Assembly: GCA_027315205.1 (NCBI GenBank)
Contig: DAHUYM010000003.1
Span: forward strand, 62,001 to 126,000
Direction: 5' to 3'
DNA length: 64,000 nt
From: Leptospirillum sp.
Lineage (GTDB): Bacteria > Nitrospirota > Leptospirillia > Leptospirillales > Leptospirillaceae
A program made the position numbers and the translations under genes. Below the pieces are notes generated by a model. It saw nothing but the letters and a program-made list of their open reading frames with translations. It did not search any database and was not told where the DNA came from. Numbering within the stretch: the stretch's first letter is position 1; every line of letters begins with the position of its first letter. This document shows, piece after piece, positions 8,453 to 17,485 of this stretch.

Positions 8453-9792
8453 CGGTTTTCTCGCGTCGTCGTATTTTGGAAAGGTCCGGCCGGAGAAAGG
8501 CCGGAGTCGGTTTGCCCGTTCGAAAGGGTCGGGGCATTCGAACCGATTCGGGCATTCATCGCTGTGGCCAGGATGAGCATGATCGCGAGCGACCCCGTCC
8601 CGCCCCACATGGGATGGGCAATCCCGCTCGTCACCAAATCGGCCATCAAGCCAATATACAACGCCAGAGAAATGAGGGGAAGTTCCTTCTTCCGCACGCT
8701 CCGGACCGTCAGAATTCCCCATACCGCGACCCAGAGGGAGAAGGACAGGACGCCCAGCGAACCGTATTCGCCAAGGAGATTGAAGAAAATGTTATGGCCA
8801 TGGCTGGCATATTCGGGAAGATTGTAAATCTTGTGGATATTGGGCATGTGAAAATTGTCCGGTCCAATGCCCAGCAAGGGATGCGCCTTCCACATCCGGA
8901 TGGCCCCTTCCCACGTCGGATACCGGCTCTCGAAGGATCCGTCCGCCGTCGGTCTCAGAATCGACGTGATTTCCCATTTGAAAAAAGGATTGACCAGGGA
9001 AAGGCCAAGAAGAACGAAAAGAGCGGCCATCCAGGCGATCAGGGTCTTCCACCATTTGAGGATCAGGATCATGAGGAGCAGAAAGAACGGAATCGTCAAG
9101 ATAAAGGTTCGGCTGTGGCAAAAATAGAGAAGAACGGCGATCAGCGCGTATGAAATCGGGAAGGCGGCGTAGGGCAGGGAAAGCCGACTTTTGTTCGCTT
9201 GAAAAAAGAAAACGAGGATCGATACGTACGACAAAAATTGGGCCGACGAGTTTTTGTCGCCCAGGTTCATGATTCCGAGATTTTCCTTGTGATAGTGGCC
9301 CATTTCCCAAAGGCTGAGACAGCCTCCCGCCAGGAGCCCACCCAGCAATGCCACGAAAAGCCCCCGGAAGACCTCGCCCTTACGGTCGGAAAGTCCGATT
9401 GCAGACGAAAAAAGAACGAGTCCCATCAGTGTTTCGAAATCGCCCCATGCTCCCCTCAACCCCTCGAAGGTGTTAATCGAATGGATTCCACTTGCGAAAG
9501 AGAGCGAGACAAACAGGGCAAACGGCCACGTCCAGGGGACGATACGGGCCAGGTACGCCTTCCATCCATGGTGGCCGACGAGGACAAGGGAAAAGACGAA
9601 TCCGACCGTAAGGGAGATCTCCTTCACAGCCTCCGAAAAGGAAAAATTGAATACGCACAGCCAGGCGCACAAAAAAACAATCCGTTCGACGCGGGATTGT
9701 GCCAGAACCGAAGAAGAAAAAGGGAAGTGAATTTTGTTCCTGAGGTCCTCAAGCGGTGGTGGAGACGGGTTTGTTGAAAACAAGGTCGACAT
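8449..9792 (-). CDS. O-antigen ligase/polymerase-like protein (Wzy_C family)
   Basis: 447-residue polytopic membrane protein with about ten hydrophobic segments. The large periplasmic loop near residues ~300-360 has HPLLGIGPDNFHMPN followed by SHGHNIFFNLLGEYGSLG, the Wzy_C/WaaL signature with its conserved His. Family members join undecaprenyl-linked glycan to lipid A-core (WaaL) or polymerise O-units. Abundant core glycosyltransferases nearby favour a ligase role, but WaaL and Wzy cannot be separated by sequence inspection. Its stop overlaps the ATG of the PIN/TRAM gene. Confidence 0.85.
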   Translation of the reverse strand: MSTLFSTNPSPPPLEDLRNKIHFPFSSSVLAQSRVERIVFLCAWLCVFNFSFSEAVKEISLTVGFVFSLVLVGHHGWKAYLARIVPWTWPFALFVSLSFASGIHSINTFEGLRGAWGDFETLMGLVLFSSAIGLSDRKGEVFRGLFVALLGGLLAGGCLSLWEMGHYHKENLGIMNLGDKNSSAQFLSYVSILVFFFQANKSRLSLPYAAFPISYALIAVLLYFCHSRTFILTIPFFLLLMILILKWWKTLIAWMAALFVLLGLSLVNPFFKWEITSILRPTADGSFESRYPTWEGAIRMWKAHPLLGIGPDNFHMPNIHKIYNLPEYASHGHNIFFNLLGEYGSLGVLSFSLWVAVWGILTVRSVRKKELPLISLALYIGLMADLVTSGIAHPMWGGTGSLAIMLILATAMNARIGSNAPTLSNGQTDSGLSPAGPFQNTTTRENR

Positions 9793-9830
9793 GACGTTCT
9801 CACCAGGCCGATGGGTTCGTTGAATGCTCG

Positions 9831-10676
9831 TTAATCTTTAAGAATTTCTCCAAATTTTGCCCCCGCATCATAGCCCAAATCAAAGAGGATATCCATACGA
9901 GACCTGTCTCTCAGGGAAAATTGCCCTCCCGGAATTTCGATATGCCAATCCGATTGCGAGGCTTCAATCTGAAGAGTGCGCACCAGTCCAAGAAAATAGA
10001 GCCTAAGAGAAAGGGAAATCCAGTTTCCCGAAAGAGGCTCCCTCGAAAAGGCATTCGGCCAACCCGTCGTAAAAGGACGAGGCGCGCCTTGGCTGTCCCG
10101 GTAGGCATTCACATTGACGCTGACGACGGGAAGTTCCGGAAAAAGCGTTCGAGCCCCCATCACCGGAAGGATCGAAATCACTCCGCCGTCGACCAACAGG
10201 TCATCGTCGCGCCACAGGGGGGTAAAGATCGGCGGAAGCGCCGCAGACGCGGCAATCGCCGATGCCAGATCGCCAGAATCCAGAAAGATGAGGGACCTCG
10301 ATTTCAGGCTGGTCGCCGACGCGGCAAACGGGAGCGCAAGGCTCTCGATCGTCGTATCCTCTCCCAGTGCGTTCCGGAGGAGCGATTCGGTATTTCGTGT
10401 GTCGAAAATTCCCGAACGACTCCAAGCAAAACGATAGATCTCTTTCCAGGAAAGATCCCGGATTCGAATTCGCATCTCATCTATGCTACATTTTGGGTTC
10501 GCGTAGCAGCTTCCGGCTATCGCCCCAGAGCTTGTTCCGACCAGGGCTTTGATGGGGACGCCCCAATCCCTGCAGGCCTTCAAAAAGCCCAGATGGGCCA
10601 TTCCACGGGCGGCACCCCCCGAAAGAACCAGCAGGAACCCAGAACGGATGCGGGACAGGATGGCTGAGGATTTCAC
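9831..10676 (-). CDS. Patatin-like phospholipase
   Basis: 281-residue serine hydrolase of the patatin family. The oxyanion-hole SGGAARGMAHLG, the nucleophile elbow GTSSG (GxSxG) and the catalytic dyad Asp in DGGVIS are all present and in order. It would cleave acyl chains from glycerophospholipids. No signal peptide is seen, so it is probably cytoplasmic or membrane-associated, as in the RssA type. The GTG start at 10676 has AAAGAGG five bases upstream. It is divergent from bioA, with 92 bp between start codons. The substrate is unknown. Confidence 0.9.
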   Translation of the reverse strand: MKSSAILSRIRSGFLLVLSGGAARGMAHLGFLKACRDWGVPIKALVGTSSGAIAGSCYANPKCSIDEMRIRIRDLSWKEIYRFAWSRSGIFDTRNTESLLRNALGEDTTIESLALPFAASATSLKSRSLIFLDSGDLASAIAASAALPPIFTPLWRDDDLLVDGGVISILPVMGARTLFPELPVVSVNVNAYRDSQGAPRPFTTGWPNAFSREPLSGNWISLSLRLYFLGLVRTLQIEASQSDWHIEIPGGQFSLRDRSRMDILFDLGYDAGAKFGEILKD

Positions 10677-10768
10677 ATGGGCCTCTTTGGATAGGATCGA
10701 ATACCGAATGGGACACGTACCTTTTTCATTATATCGATCCCGCGCATTTGTTTTTCCGGTCCAGGACG

Positions 10769-12118
10769 ATGGATATTAACCGATCGGAGAATCTTGTCCG
10801 GAAGGACAAGTCGATTCTCATGCATCCTTTCACGCGTTTTTCCGATTGGCAAGAGGAAATTCCCCTCATCATTGATCGGGGGAGCGGGTGCCATCTCTTC
10901 GATCTGGAAGGCAAATCCTACTTGGACGGAACTTCGTCTCTCTGGGTGAATCTCCTGGGCCATCGTCACCCGAAACTTGATGCGGCTCTCAGGGAACAGA
11001 TCGACAAAATGGCCCATTCGACCTTTCTGGGTTTAACCCACGAAGGCGGTATCCTTCTCGCCGAAGAAATCCTGGATATCGCCCCGGATTCCCTATCCCG
11101 CGTCTTTTATTCCGACAACGGGTCGACCGCCGTCGAGATCGCCCTCAAAATCGCCTTTCTTTCCCAAAATGCCCATCTCTCCTCACCGTCCTCCTCGACG
11201 TTCCTGTCTTTGACCTGTTCCTATCATGGAGACACGCTCGGAGCGGTCGGCATCGGGGGTATCGAACGCTTCCACGACATGTTCCGGCCGATGGTCCGGG
11301 AATCCCTAAAGTCTCCGGCTCCGGACTGTTATCATTGCCCCCTGAATCTCAAAAGGGAAACCTGCTCGATCGATTGTGCGGATATCGCAGTCGAAACGAT
11401 GAAGACCCATCGCGACAGTCTCTGCGGATTCATTCTCGAGCCTCTCCTCCAGGCTGCGGGGGGAATGATCGTCTGGCCGGAAGGTTACCTGGGACGGGTC
11501 TCGAAAACCGCACAGGAACTTGGCATCCCCCTGATACTGGACGAGGTTGCGACAGGGTTCGGACGAACGGGCACCCTGTTCGCCTGCCAGCGTGAAAATG
11601 TGTCTCCGGACATTCTCTGCCTGGGAAAAGGGTTGACCGGGGGCTACCTTCCCCTGGCTGCGACCCTTTTTTCAGAAGAGATTTACCGCCGCCTGTCTAA
11701 AAATCCCGGAATTTTTTACCATGGCCACAGCTATACGGCGAATCCGCTTGCCGTCTCGGTTTCACGGGCGACACTTCGCGTCTTGAAAGAGGAAAATCCC
11801 TTGGGAGGAGTTCCCGAAAAAGAAGGAATCTACCGTGATTTCCAAGCTCGTTTGAACGACCTTCCCCGGATAGGAAACGACCGTCATATCGGCCTGGTCT
11901 TCGCGTTCGACGTGTTCGACCCGGGTGACACCAAAGTGCCGGCCGATTCCGGAGTGATGAATTCCATCCGTATGAGGGCCCAGAAAAAAGGGTTGATCGT
12001 CCGGCCGCTCGCAAACACCCTGTACCTTATTCCTCCCCTGACCGTGACCGGGAAGGAGTTTTCAGCGATGTGCGGGATTCTCGAAGAATCCATGAGGGAA
12101 ACATTCACCACGAACTGA
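10769..12118 (+). CDS. bioA: Adenosylmethionine-8-amino-7-oxononanoate aminotransferase
   Basis: Class III PLP aminotransferase of biotin synthesis that converts KAPA to DAPA with S-adenosylmethionine as amino donor. Visible family features are the N-terminal HPFTRFSDW, GTSSLWVNLLGHRHP, SDNGSTAVEIALKIA, the PLP-Asp strand LILDEVATGFGRTG, and the Schiff-base lysine in LGKGLTGGYLP. HGHSYTANPLA follows. ATG 10769 is preferred; an upstream TTG at 10748 would add seven residues. No other bio genes are in the window, so it appears to stand alone. A class III aminotransferase with another substrate is possible, but the Trp-containing N-terminus favours BioA. Confidence 0.9.
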   Translation: MDINRSENLVRKDKSILMHPFTRFSDWQEEIPLIIDRGSGCHLFDLEGKSYLDGTSSLWVNLLGHRHPKLDAALREQIDKMAHSTFLGLTHEGGILLAEEILDIAPDSLSRVFYSDNGSTAVEIALKIAFLSQNAHLSSPSSSTFLSLTCSYHGDTLGAVGIGGIERFHDMFRPMVRESLKSPAPDCYHCPLNLKRETCSIDCADIAVETMKTHRDSLCGFILEPLLQAAGGMIVWPEGYLGRVSKTAQELGIPLILDEVATGFGRTGTLFACQRENVSPDILCLGKGLTGGYLPLAATLFSEEIYRRLSKNPGIFYHGHSYTANPLAVSVSRATLRVLKEENPLGGVPEKEGIYRDFQARLNDLPRIGNDRHIGLVFAFDVFDPGDTKVPADSGVMNSIRMRAQKKGLIVRPLANTLYLIPPLTVTGKEFSAMCGILEESMRETFTTN

Positions 12119-12176
12119 CTTTCAATAAACGACCGGGGCCGGAATCCCCTGTCGAACGAGAAGGGATGGACACTTA

Positions 12177-13022
12177 ATGCGTCTGATCAAGACCGGCAAA
12201 CCTGAATTCACGAAATGGATCCTGGGAGCGATGATCGCTTCCCCACTCTTTCTGTTACCGGCAAAAGGATTTTCCGATTCCCTGCCGGGACCGGATCTCG
12301 ATGGTGTCGAATGGACCATAAAGATGTCCACGGAACAAACCGGAAAAACCCCGACGACACACACGCTGATGTATTCGATGACCCCGAACGTTCTCAGGAT
12401 CGATCAACCGGGTTGGAAAGGATTCGATATCATCCTCTGGAGGCTGGATCTTCGTAAAGTCTATGCCCTGGACACCGTGCACAAAACCTACCGGGAGGAA
12501 TCGGTCGGGAAGGTCCTTGCCTACCAGAATTTTTCCGATCTGATCGGACAACACGCCGGAAGCAATCCGGGAGATGTCAAAAAGACCATGGCTTCCCCGA
12601 TGACTGTCAGCGGTTACACATGCCAGCCGGAACAAATCCTCCACAAGTTCCGCGGGACCGTCGTCGGCATGATCAACGGCGACCAGGAAACCATCGTTTG
12701 CAACTCGGATTCGATTTCAGGGTTCGAGGCCATCAGAAAGTTCCAGGAGAACATGGCGAAACTATCCCCGTCCAAAACCCCTTCCTCTCCCGGAAAACCC
12801 GTGCTAAGGAATTCGTTTTTCCTGTACCTCAAGAGGACGACCCATTACCAGGCGGGATTTATCGTGAAACTCTTGAATACGGTCGGACTCTACGATTTGT
12901 CCAAGATTCCGGCAATGCAAAAAGAGGAGGCCAGGGTGACGGAAATCAAGGAGACCTCTTTTTCCCCGGATTTTTTTAACGTACCGGCGGGTTACAAGAA
13001 GATTGAGATCAAGAAATCTTGA
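12177..13022 (+). CDS. Secreted protein of unknown function (LolA/DUF4412-like?)
   Basis: 281 residues. A likely signal peptide (WILGAMIASPLFLLPAKGFS, ~14-33) is followed by alternating beta-strand-like stretches such as VEWTIKMSTEQ, TLMYSMTPNVLRIDQ and IILWRLDLRKVYALD. The pattern of a short strand, a charge and 'this value comes from that salt/metal' resembles DUF4412 and LolA-like periplasmic proteins, but this is a weak impression. Two cysteines (TCQPEQ, VCNSDS) could form a disulfide. Same strand as bioA (58 bp after) and the lipid kinase downstream. I do not assign a function. Confidence 0.7.
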   Translation: MRLIKTGKPEFTKWILGAMIASPLFLLPAKGFSDSLPGPDLDGVEWTIKMSTEQTGKTPTTHTLMYSMTPNVLRIDQPGWKGFDIILWRLDLRKVYALDTVHKTYREESVGKVLAYQNFSDLIGQHAGSNPGDVKKTMASPMTVSGYTCQPEQILHKFRGTVVGMINGDQETIVCNSDSISGFEAIRKFQENMAKLSPSKTPSSPGKPVLRNSFFLYLKRTTHYQAGFIVKLLNTVGLYDLSKIPAMQKEEARVTEIKETSFSPDFFNVPAGYKKIEIKKS

Positions 13023-13064
13023 ATCGTTACTTTTATTAGGACACATGGGGTCTGCGGATCGGTG

Positions 13065-13103
13065 CCGGGGAAATCGAGCCCCTTTTCCCGGTCGGCCTTT
13101 TTT
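13065..13103 (+). terminator. Possible Rho-independent terminator
   Basis: A 9-bp stem (CCGGGGAAA with TTTTCCCGG, one G-T pair) at 13065-13091 is followed after six bases by a run of six T. It lies between the secreted-protein gene and the lipid kinase gene, both on this strand. The gap between stem and T-run weakens the call. Confidence 0.35.
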
Positions 13104-13206
13104 AGGGTTATTTGGGAAAAATCATGCGGGTAGAGCGCGCGTTTCAGGGGCAAGACTTCGGTTATTGCCGTTCGGGACTCTTTCTTCCCGGGGATTGAAC
13201 CCTTCT

Positions 13207-14145
13207 ATGATCTTCACCCCCACACGACCGGCGCTCCTGCACAACACCCATTCGGGCCCCCTTTACCGTTCATTCCTGCACCGCCGGATCGCACGGCGAT
13301 TCACGGAACTCTATCCCCGAGGACTCTATATCCCCACCGGATCACCGGACGACGTCTCTCCTGCCCTTTCGCGGATACGACAGTTCCAACCGGATTTGCT
13401 CCTGGTCGGTGGAGGAGACGGGACCGTCAATGCCTTACTCCAGCACGAATTCCCCGAAGATCTCCCCCTTTTGATACTCCCTCTCGGAACGGCCAATATT
13501 CTGTCCCATAGCCTGTATCGCACACGTTGGCCCCTTATCAATCTGATTCCCGCGGACCCGGTCCCGAAAACCCTTCCTCTGGGTCATTGGGAAAGCCGCC
13601 GTTTTCTTTTGATGGCGGGGATAGGTTTCGACGGAGCCGCCGAACGTCATGTTTCAAAAAAAGTGAAAAACCTTCTGGGGTCCGTTGCGTATTTTCTAGC
13701 GGCGTTTCACACATGGCTCGAGTGGAAGATGACGGAGAACTACTGGATCGAACGGGAGAACGGAAAGGCGAGAAAGCGCGGTCCTTCTTTATGGCTGGTT
13801 GCCAGCCGTTTTCCCGTGTACTTTCCCCCGCTCGTCCTATCGAAGGATCGAACCATCTTCGAAAACCAACTAGGCCTTACGGTCTTTTCGGGTGACACCC
13901 GTTTTGAGTTCCTTCTCTTTCTTATGCATCGTCTTCTAAAACCATTCTCCGATCCCTGGTTCGGGTACAGGACCTGTGTAAAATCGATCCGGCTTGTCGC
14001 GGCGGGACGGGGACAGACCGACGGGGAAACGTGGGAGGGGGAGGGAATCTTGGCCACATCCGATCGTTATGTAACGCTTCTTTTCTCCCGATCCGTACTC
14101 GACGGGATCGAGCGGAACATCAAAAAAAGTGGATCCGTCAAATAA
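13207..14145 (+). CDS. Diacylglycerol/lipid kinase family protein (YegS-like)
   Basis: 312-residue protein of the DAGK catalytic family. The nucleotide-binding VGGGDGTVNALLQ (GGDGT motif) and LPLGTANILSHSL, then GIGFDGAAERHV, are the diagnostic blocks; the C-terminal domain with SRFPVYFPPLVLSKD is also typical. Such kinases phosphorylate diacylglycerol, phosphatidylglycerol or sphingoid bases. ATG 13207 starts just before the fold. A longer in-frame reading from 13003 runs through the upstream intergenic region and lacks family features. Convergent with the DUF433 gene, 15 bp away. Confidence 0.85.
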   Translation: MIFTPTRPALLHNTHSGPLYRSFLHRRIARRFTELYPRGLYIPTGSPDDVSPALSRIRQFQPDLLLVGGGDGTVNALLQHEFPEDLPLLILPLGTANILSHSLYRTRWPLINLIPADPVPKTLPLGHWESRRFLLMAGIGFDGAAERHVSKKVKNLLGSVAYFLAAFHTWLEWKMTENYWIERENGKARKRGPSLWLVASRFPVYFPPLVLSKDRTIFENQLGLTVFSGDTRFEFLLFLMHRLLKPFSDPWFGYRTCVKSIRLVAAGRGQTDGETWEGEGILATSDRYVTLLFSRSVLDGIERNIKKSGSVK

Positions 14146-14160
14146 CCCCGGGGCGAAACG

Positions 14161-14406
14161 TTATGAATTGCCCTGATCCACGAGATCCGGAAGGTAAAGC
14201 GGGGCTCTCCGGATCCAGTCGATCATGAAATCGATCGCAGAAACAAGGTCTTCCGGGCTCAGTTGGGGATAGCATTCCTTGACGATACGTTCCGGCGTAT
14301 AACCTTTCTTGAAGAGTTCGAGGAAGACAGATACCGGAATTTGCGTTCCTTCCAGGCAAGGCTGTCCTTTCGCGATACGGGGATTCATCCGGATTTGCCG
14401 TGCCAT
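14161..14406 (-). CDS. DUF433 domain protein (orphan antitoxin-like)
   Basis: 81-residue protein matching the DUF433 pattern: RMNPRIAKGQPCLEGTQIPV, then a helix-turn-helix-like segment (ELFKKGYTPERIVKECYPQLSPEDLVSAIDFMID). DUF433 proteins often sit next to DUF5615 PIN-like toxins and are considered antitoxins or small DNA-binding regulators. No DUF5615 partner is visible on either side. The start is supported by GGAGG five bases before ATG 14406. It lies between the lipid kinase (convergent) and a GT4 gene on the same strand. Confidence 0.8.
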   Translation of the reverse strand: MARQIRMNPRIAKGQPCLEGTQIPVSVFLELFKKGYTPERIVKECYPQLSPEDLVSAIDFMIDWIRRAPLYLPDLVDQGNS

Positions 14407-14478
14407 GTTCCCTCCTCTTATAAGGACCTTGTATCGAACGACCCGAGTTCTTCGGATAGTCGACGATTCAAGGAAATA

Positions 14479-15660
14479 CTATAGGCCATGACCTTCAAAA
14501 CAGTCGGCCTTTCCTCCAACATCGCGGTAGGGGTTTTGATGGATTCTGCCGCTTCGCAAGCGGTCCATCCCCCACCTGTAAAGAGATACCGTCCTCTCGA
14601 CGCACCGGTCCAGGGAGAACTCTCCAAGAATCTTCCTGGAATATTCGGTTTTCGTTTTTTCCTGAAGAGCCTTGTCGAACAAAATGTCCTGGACCGCTTT
14701 TGAAAAGGCTCGAGTATTGTAGGGCCGAACGAGTGTTCCCCCTGGGGTCCGGTTAAAAATCTCAGGAACCCCGCCCACCCTGAATGAAACGACCGGAACC
14801 CCATGCCCGATGGATTCGAGGGCGACCAGTGAAAAGGACTCCCTGATCGAAGGTACGACGACCGCCGAGGCGATTGAAAAAAACGGGAATGGATCCCTTT
14901 GACCCGGGAAAAAAAGCTTCTTTTCGAACTTCTCGGGAAACCGGTTCCTGGCCCGGTCGACGACCTCATCGAACAATGGGCCCGTTCCAAGGAAAATCAT
15001 GACGATGTCGGGATTGTTTTCCCAGAGGATTTTCAAGGAGTCCAGCATCAGGAAATGCCCTTTGTCCTTCTGGAACGTACCGATCTGCAAGAGGACGGGC
15101 ATCCCTTCGGGTATGTTCAGTTCCTCCCGGATCGTGCGTGTTTTCCTTCCGGTTTCATGTACGGATTCGAATTCCGATCCCCTCGGTATGGTGACGACAT
15201 GCCAGAAGGGAAGACCCGATTCGACGAAGAAAATCCTTAGGGCGTCGCTGACAACAACGAGACGGTCGCAGAGTCGGCGAAACGGAAAGAGGTTTTTCGG
15301 GGGATTCATGATGTGCCTTTGCCGGATCAGAAGAGGACGGTTCTTTCCCAGGGAAAACGAGGCCATCGCCCCGAGCCAGTTGTCGATATAGCTCGTCGTG
15401 ACCACGACGTCGATTTTTTCCTTCCGAAGAAAGTTCCGGAGAAACGACAACGATTCCAGGTCCAGATTGTTTCTGAGAGGAAGCTCCAGGGTTCGTGCGG
15501 CTTGTCCGGCTTCCCTGGCGAAAGCGGTTCCGGTCCGGGCGCCGAGGATATAAGTGTGTCCTTTTTTGAGAAATCCTTTTGCCTCGGAAATATGATCGCG
15601 CTCCTGTCCCCCGTAACCTGTCGTACAATCCAGGTGGAGAATGCGAAGTTCCTGATCCAA
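14479..15660 (-). CDS. GT4 glycosyltransferase
   Basis: About 393-residue GT-B retaining glycosyltransferase. The N-terminal domain begins ILHLDCTTGYGGQERD. The C-terminal domain has the GT4 signatures LLQIGTFQKDKGH, IFLGTGPLFD, and the E-x7-E-type motif in VVPSIRESFSLVALESIGHGVPVV with GGVPEIF. It probably adds a hexose or heptose to the LPS core or a related glycan from a nucleotide sugar. A TTG at 15660 is chosen because AAAGGGG lies seven bases upstream and it starts 29 bp after the deacetylase stop. The longer in-frame reading only repeats the neighbour's frame. Confidence 0.85.
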   Translation of the reverse strand: MDQELRILHLDCTTGYGGQERDHISEAKGFLKKGHTYILGARTGTAFAREAGQAARTLELPLRNNLDLESLSFLRNFLRKEKIDVVVTTSYIDNWLGAMASFSLGKNRPLLIRQRHIMNPPKNLFPFRRLCDRLVVVSDALRIFFVESGLPFWHVVTIPRGSEFESVHETGRKTRTIREELNIPEGMPVLLQIGTFQKDKGHFLMLDSLKILWENNPDIVMIFLGTGPLFDEVVDRARNRFPEKFEKKLFFPGQRDPFPFFSIASAVVVPSIRESFSLVALESIGHGVPVVSFRVGGVPEIFNRTPGGTLVRPYNTRAFSKAVQDILFDKALQEKTKTEYSRKILGEFSLDRCVERTVSLYRWGMDRLRSGRIHQNPYRDVGGKADCFEGHGL

Positions 15661-15689
15661 GTCGGTTTTCCCCTTTCGGTACTCGAACG

Positions 15690-16403
15690 TTAAAATCCAG
15701 CCCGATAAAGAAGAGAGTAACCTGCGAACCGGATAAACGGCATTTTTCCCGAAACGGACCGGCAAGGGAGAAGGTGTCGTTTGTATCTCGCACCCCATTT
15801 CATCCGGAGCACCGATCGCGCATAGCGATACCCGGCCCCCCTGACCAGTTCTATGGCTGCTTCCGAAAACGCCCCGTACGGATAACAGAATGTCTCGACA
15901 GAGGTTCCCAGGAGGTCCTCCAGGTCCCGCCGGCTTCCTTCGATTTCTTCCCTGGCCTCGGAAACGGGAAGTCGGCTGAGGTCGGGATGCGTCCTCGAAT
16001 GTGATCCGATCTCGAACCCCAGACGATGGAGCTCGCGAAGATGTCCTTTGTCCATGAGCGGGAGGCCCGACCAGACCGGATCGGTCGTCCAGTCCGAGAG
16101 GCCCCCGGTCTTTTTGGAGACACAAAAGATCGTCGCCCTGAATCCGTTCTCCTGAAGGATCGGCCCTGCATGCTGAAAATTGTCGAGATAGCCGTCATCG
16201 AACGTGATGACGACTGTTTTCCGGTCGCCGTTCTCTCCTTTAACGTCCCTAAGGGAAATGCCCTCGTATCCCAACCGTTTCAGAAGCGACATCTGCCTGG
16301 AAAATTCGGAAGGCTCCACCCCGACGCCGGGATGTACTCCGGGAGCGACCCGGTGGTAGTAAAGAATGGGGGGAAGGAGGTCTCCGTCGACCGTCCGTAT
16401 CAC
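15690..16403 (-). CDS. Polysaccharide deacetylase (NodB/CE4 family)
   Basis: About 237 residues with a NodB homology domain. LYYHRVAP opens the fold; VVITFDDGYLDNF holds the catalytic Asp and metal-binding Asp; IGSHSRTHPDLSRL has the two zinc His (H-x3-H); FCYPYGAFSE is motif 3. It removes N-acetyl groups from a hexosamine in a glycan. No signal peptide is visible, suggesting a cytoplasmic substrate such as a lipid-linked core sugar. The GTG start at 16403 overlaps the GT9 stop (GTGA). Position among core glycosyltransferases suggests it modifies an LPS amino sugar; this is inference. Confidence 0.88.
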   Translation of the reverse strand: MIRTVDGDLLPPILYYHRVAPGVHPGVGVEPSEFSRQMSLLKRLGYEGISLRDVKGENGDRKTVVITFDDGYLDNFQHAGPILQENGFRATIFCVSKKTGGLSDWTTDPVWSGLPLMDKGHLRELHRLGFEIGSHSRTHPDLSRLPVSEAREEIEGSRRDLEDLLGTSVETFCYPYGAFSEAAIELVRGAGYRYARSVLRMKWGARYKRHLLPCRSVSGKMPFIRFAGYSLLYRAGF

Positions 16404-17485
16404 CGTCCGGCGCTTCCGAAACGATTTATAAGATCGGAAGCCGCCCGGACCGCGTCGTCGACGGAAATCTCCCGAAGGCAGTTTTCCTCTCCCAGGGTAC
16501 ACCCGACATGCCGGCACGGAGAACATTCCACGGATTTGTACAACGTTCGGAAACGGTCGGAACCGAGTGGCCCCCAGACGGAAGGCAGGGTTGACCCAAA
16601 GAGTGCGATCCCGGGAATACCCACGCTTCGTGCCAGGTGCATGGGAGCGCTGTCGTTTCCGATGAAGAGAGAAGATCTTGCAAGGATCGCGCGCAGGAAA
16701 GAGAGCGAACCCTGCAATTTCGCCCAGCGGATCTTGGGTCCGATCGCCGCACCGACCGAATCGAGAAGGGTGTCTTCGGAGTTTGTTCCGGCAAGAAATA
16801 TGACCCCTCCGGTCTTGTGTCCCCACCAGTTCGCGAATCGGCCGAACCGGTCCGGCGGCCACCGCTTGAACCAGTGTCGCCCCCCCGGATGGAGAACCAG
16901 TATAGGTGCGTCATGGAAACGGAGGGATTCAAGATAGTCCCCGGCATGATCTCTCGCCTCCGGTTCCAGGGGAAACGTAAAATCCGGTGTGCCCGCGGGC
17001 AGGGCCAGACCCGCGGACCGGAAAACGTTTTCATGGAAGGACACGATATGTTCCGGTCCCCTGTCGTAGTCGAACGGGAAAAAAAGATCGTACGGATCGC
17101 TTCCGGAGTGGTCGGACTCCCATCCGGCCCCGATTTTACGTCTCGAAGCGACGCGTCTTGAAATATACCGCGACCGGTCGGAAAGCGTCAGGTCGAACCA
17201 ATAATCGAAGGGTTCGAGGCGGATCCTTCCGAGAATCTCCCGAACACTTTTGGATTTCCGGAGCATGTCCCGGTTTTGAAACGGAATGTGGGGAATTCCT
17301 AAAAGACGGACCGGATCCTCGGTTCCTTCGTTCACGACCAGGAAAAGGGACGACTCCGGGTAGGACAAGCGAAGTTTGTGCAATAAAGGAACGAGGAGGA
17401 GCACGTCCCCGGCATATCGGGTCTTGTAGATTCCGATCTTGAGAGGCCGGGATACGGGTTCCGGAGCGCTGGATGTGTTCGTCAT
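16400..17485 (-). CDS. GT9 heptosyltransferase-family protein
   Basis: About 361-residue GT-B enzyme of the heptosyltransferase family. KIGIYKTRYAGDVLLLVPLL carries the N-terminal Gly-Asp; LVLHPGGRHWFKRWP and FIGNDSAPMHLARSVGIPGIALFG are the C-terminal donor-site blocks. The tail has the four-cysteine motif (CSPC, Cys, Cys) with REISVDDAV. ATG 17485 overlaps the upstream GT9 stop as ATGA, giving tandem GT9 genes that are likely translated together. It probably acts on the LPS inner core in the cytoplasm; donor sugar not determined. Confidence 0.88.
   Translation of the reverse strand: MTNTSSAPEPVSRPLKIGIYKTRYAGDVLLLVPLLHKLRLSYPESSLFLVVNEGTEDPVRLLGIPHIPFQNRDMLRKSKSVREILGRIRLEPFDYWFDLTLSDRSRYISRRVASRRKIGAGWESDHSGSDPYDLFFPFDYDRGPEHIVSFHENVFRSAGLALPAGTPDFTFPLEPEARDHAGDYLESLRFHDAPILVLHPGGRHWFKRWPPDRFGRFANWWGHKTGGVIFLAGTNSEDTLLDSVGAAIGPKIRWAKLQGSLSFLRAILARSSLFIGNDSAPMHLARSVGIPGIALFGSTLPSVWGPLGSDRFRTLYKSVECSPCRHVGCTLGEENCLREISVDDAVRAASDLINRFGSAGR

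Noticed and set aside
13003-13206. N-terminal extension of the lipid kinase
   Set aside because: These ~68 codons overlap the previous gene's end and a probable terminator and lack kinase features; ATG 13207 is better.
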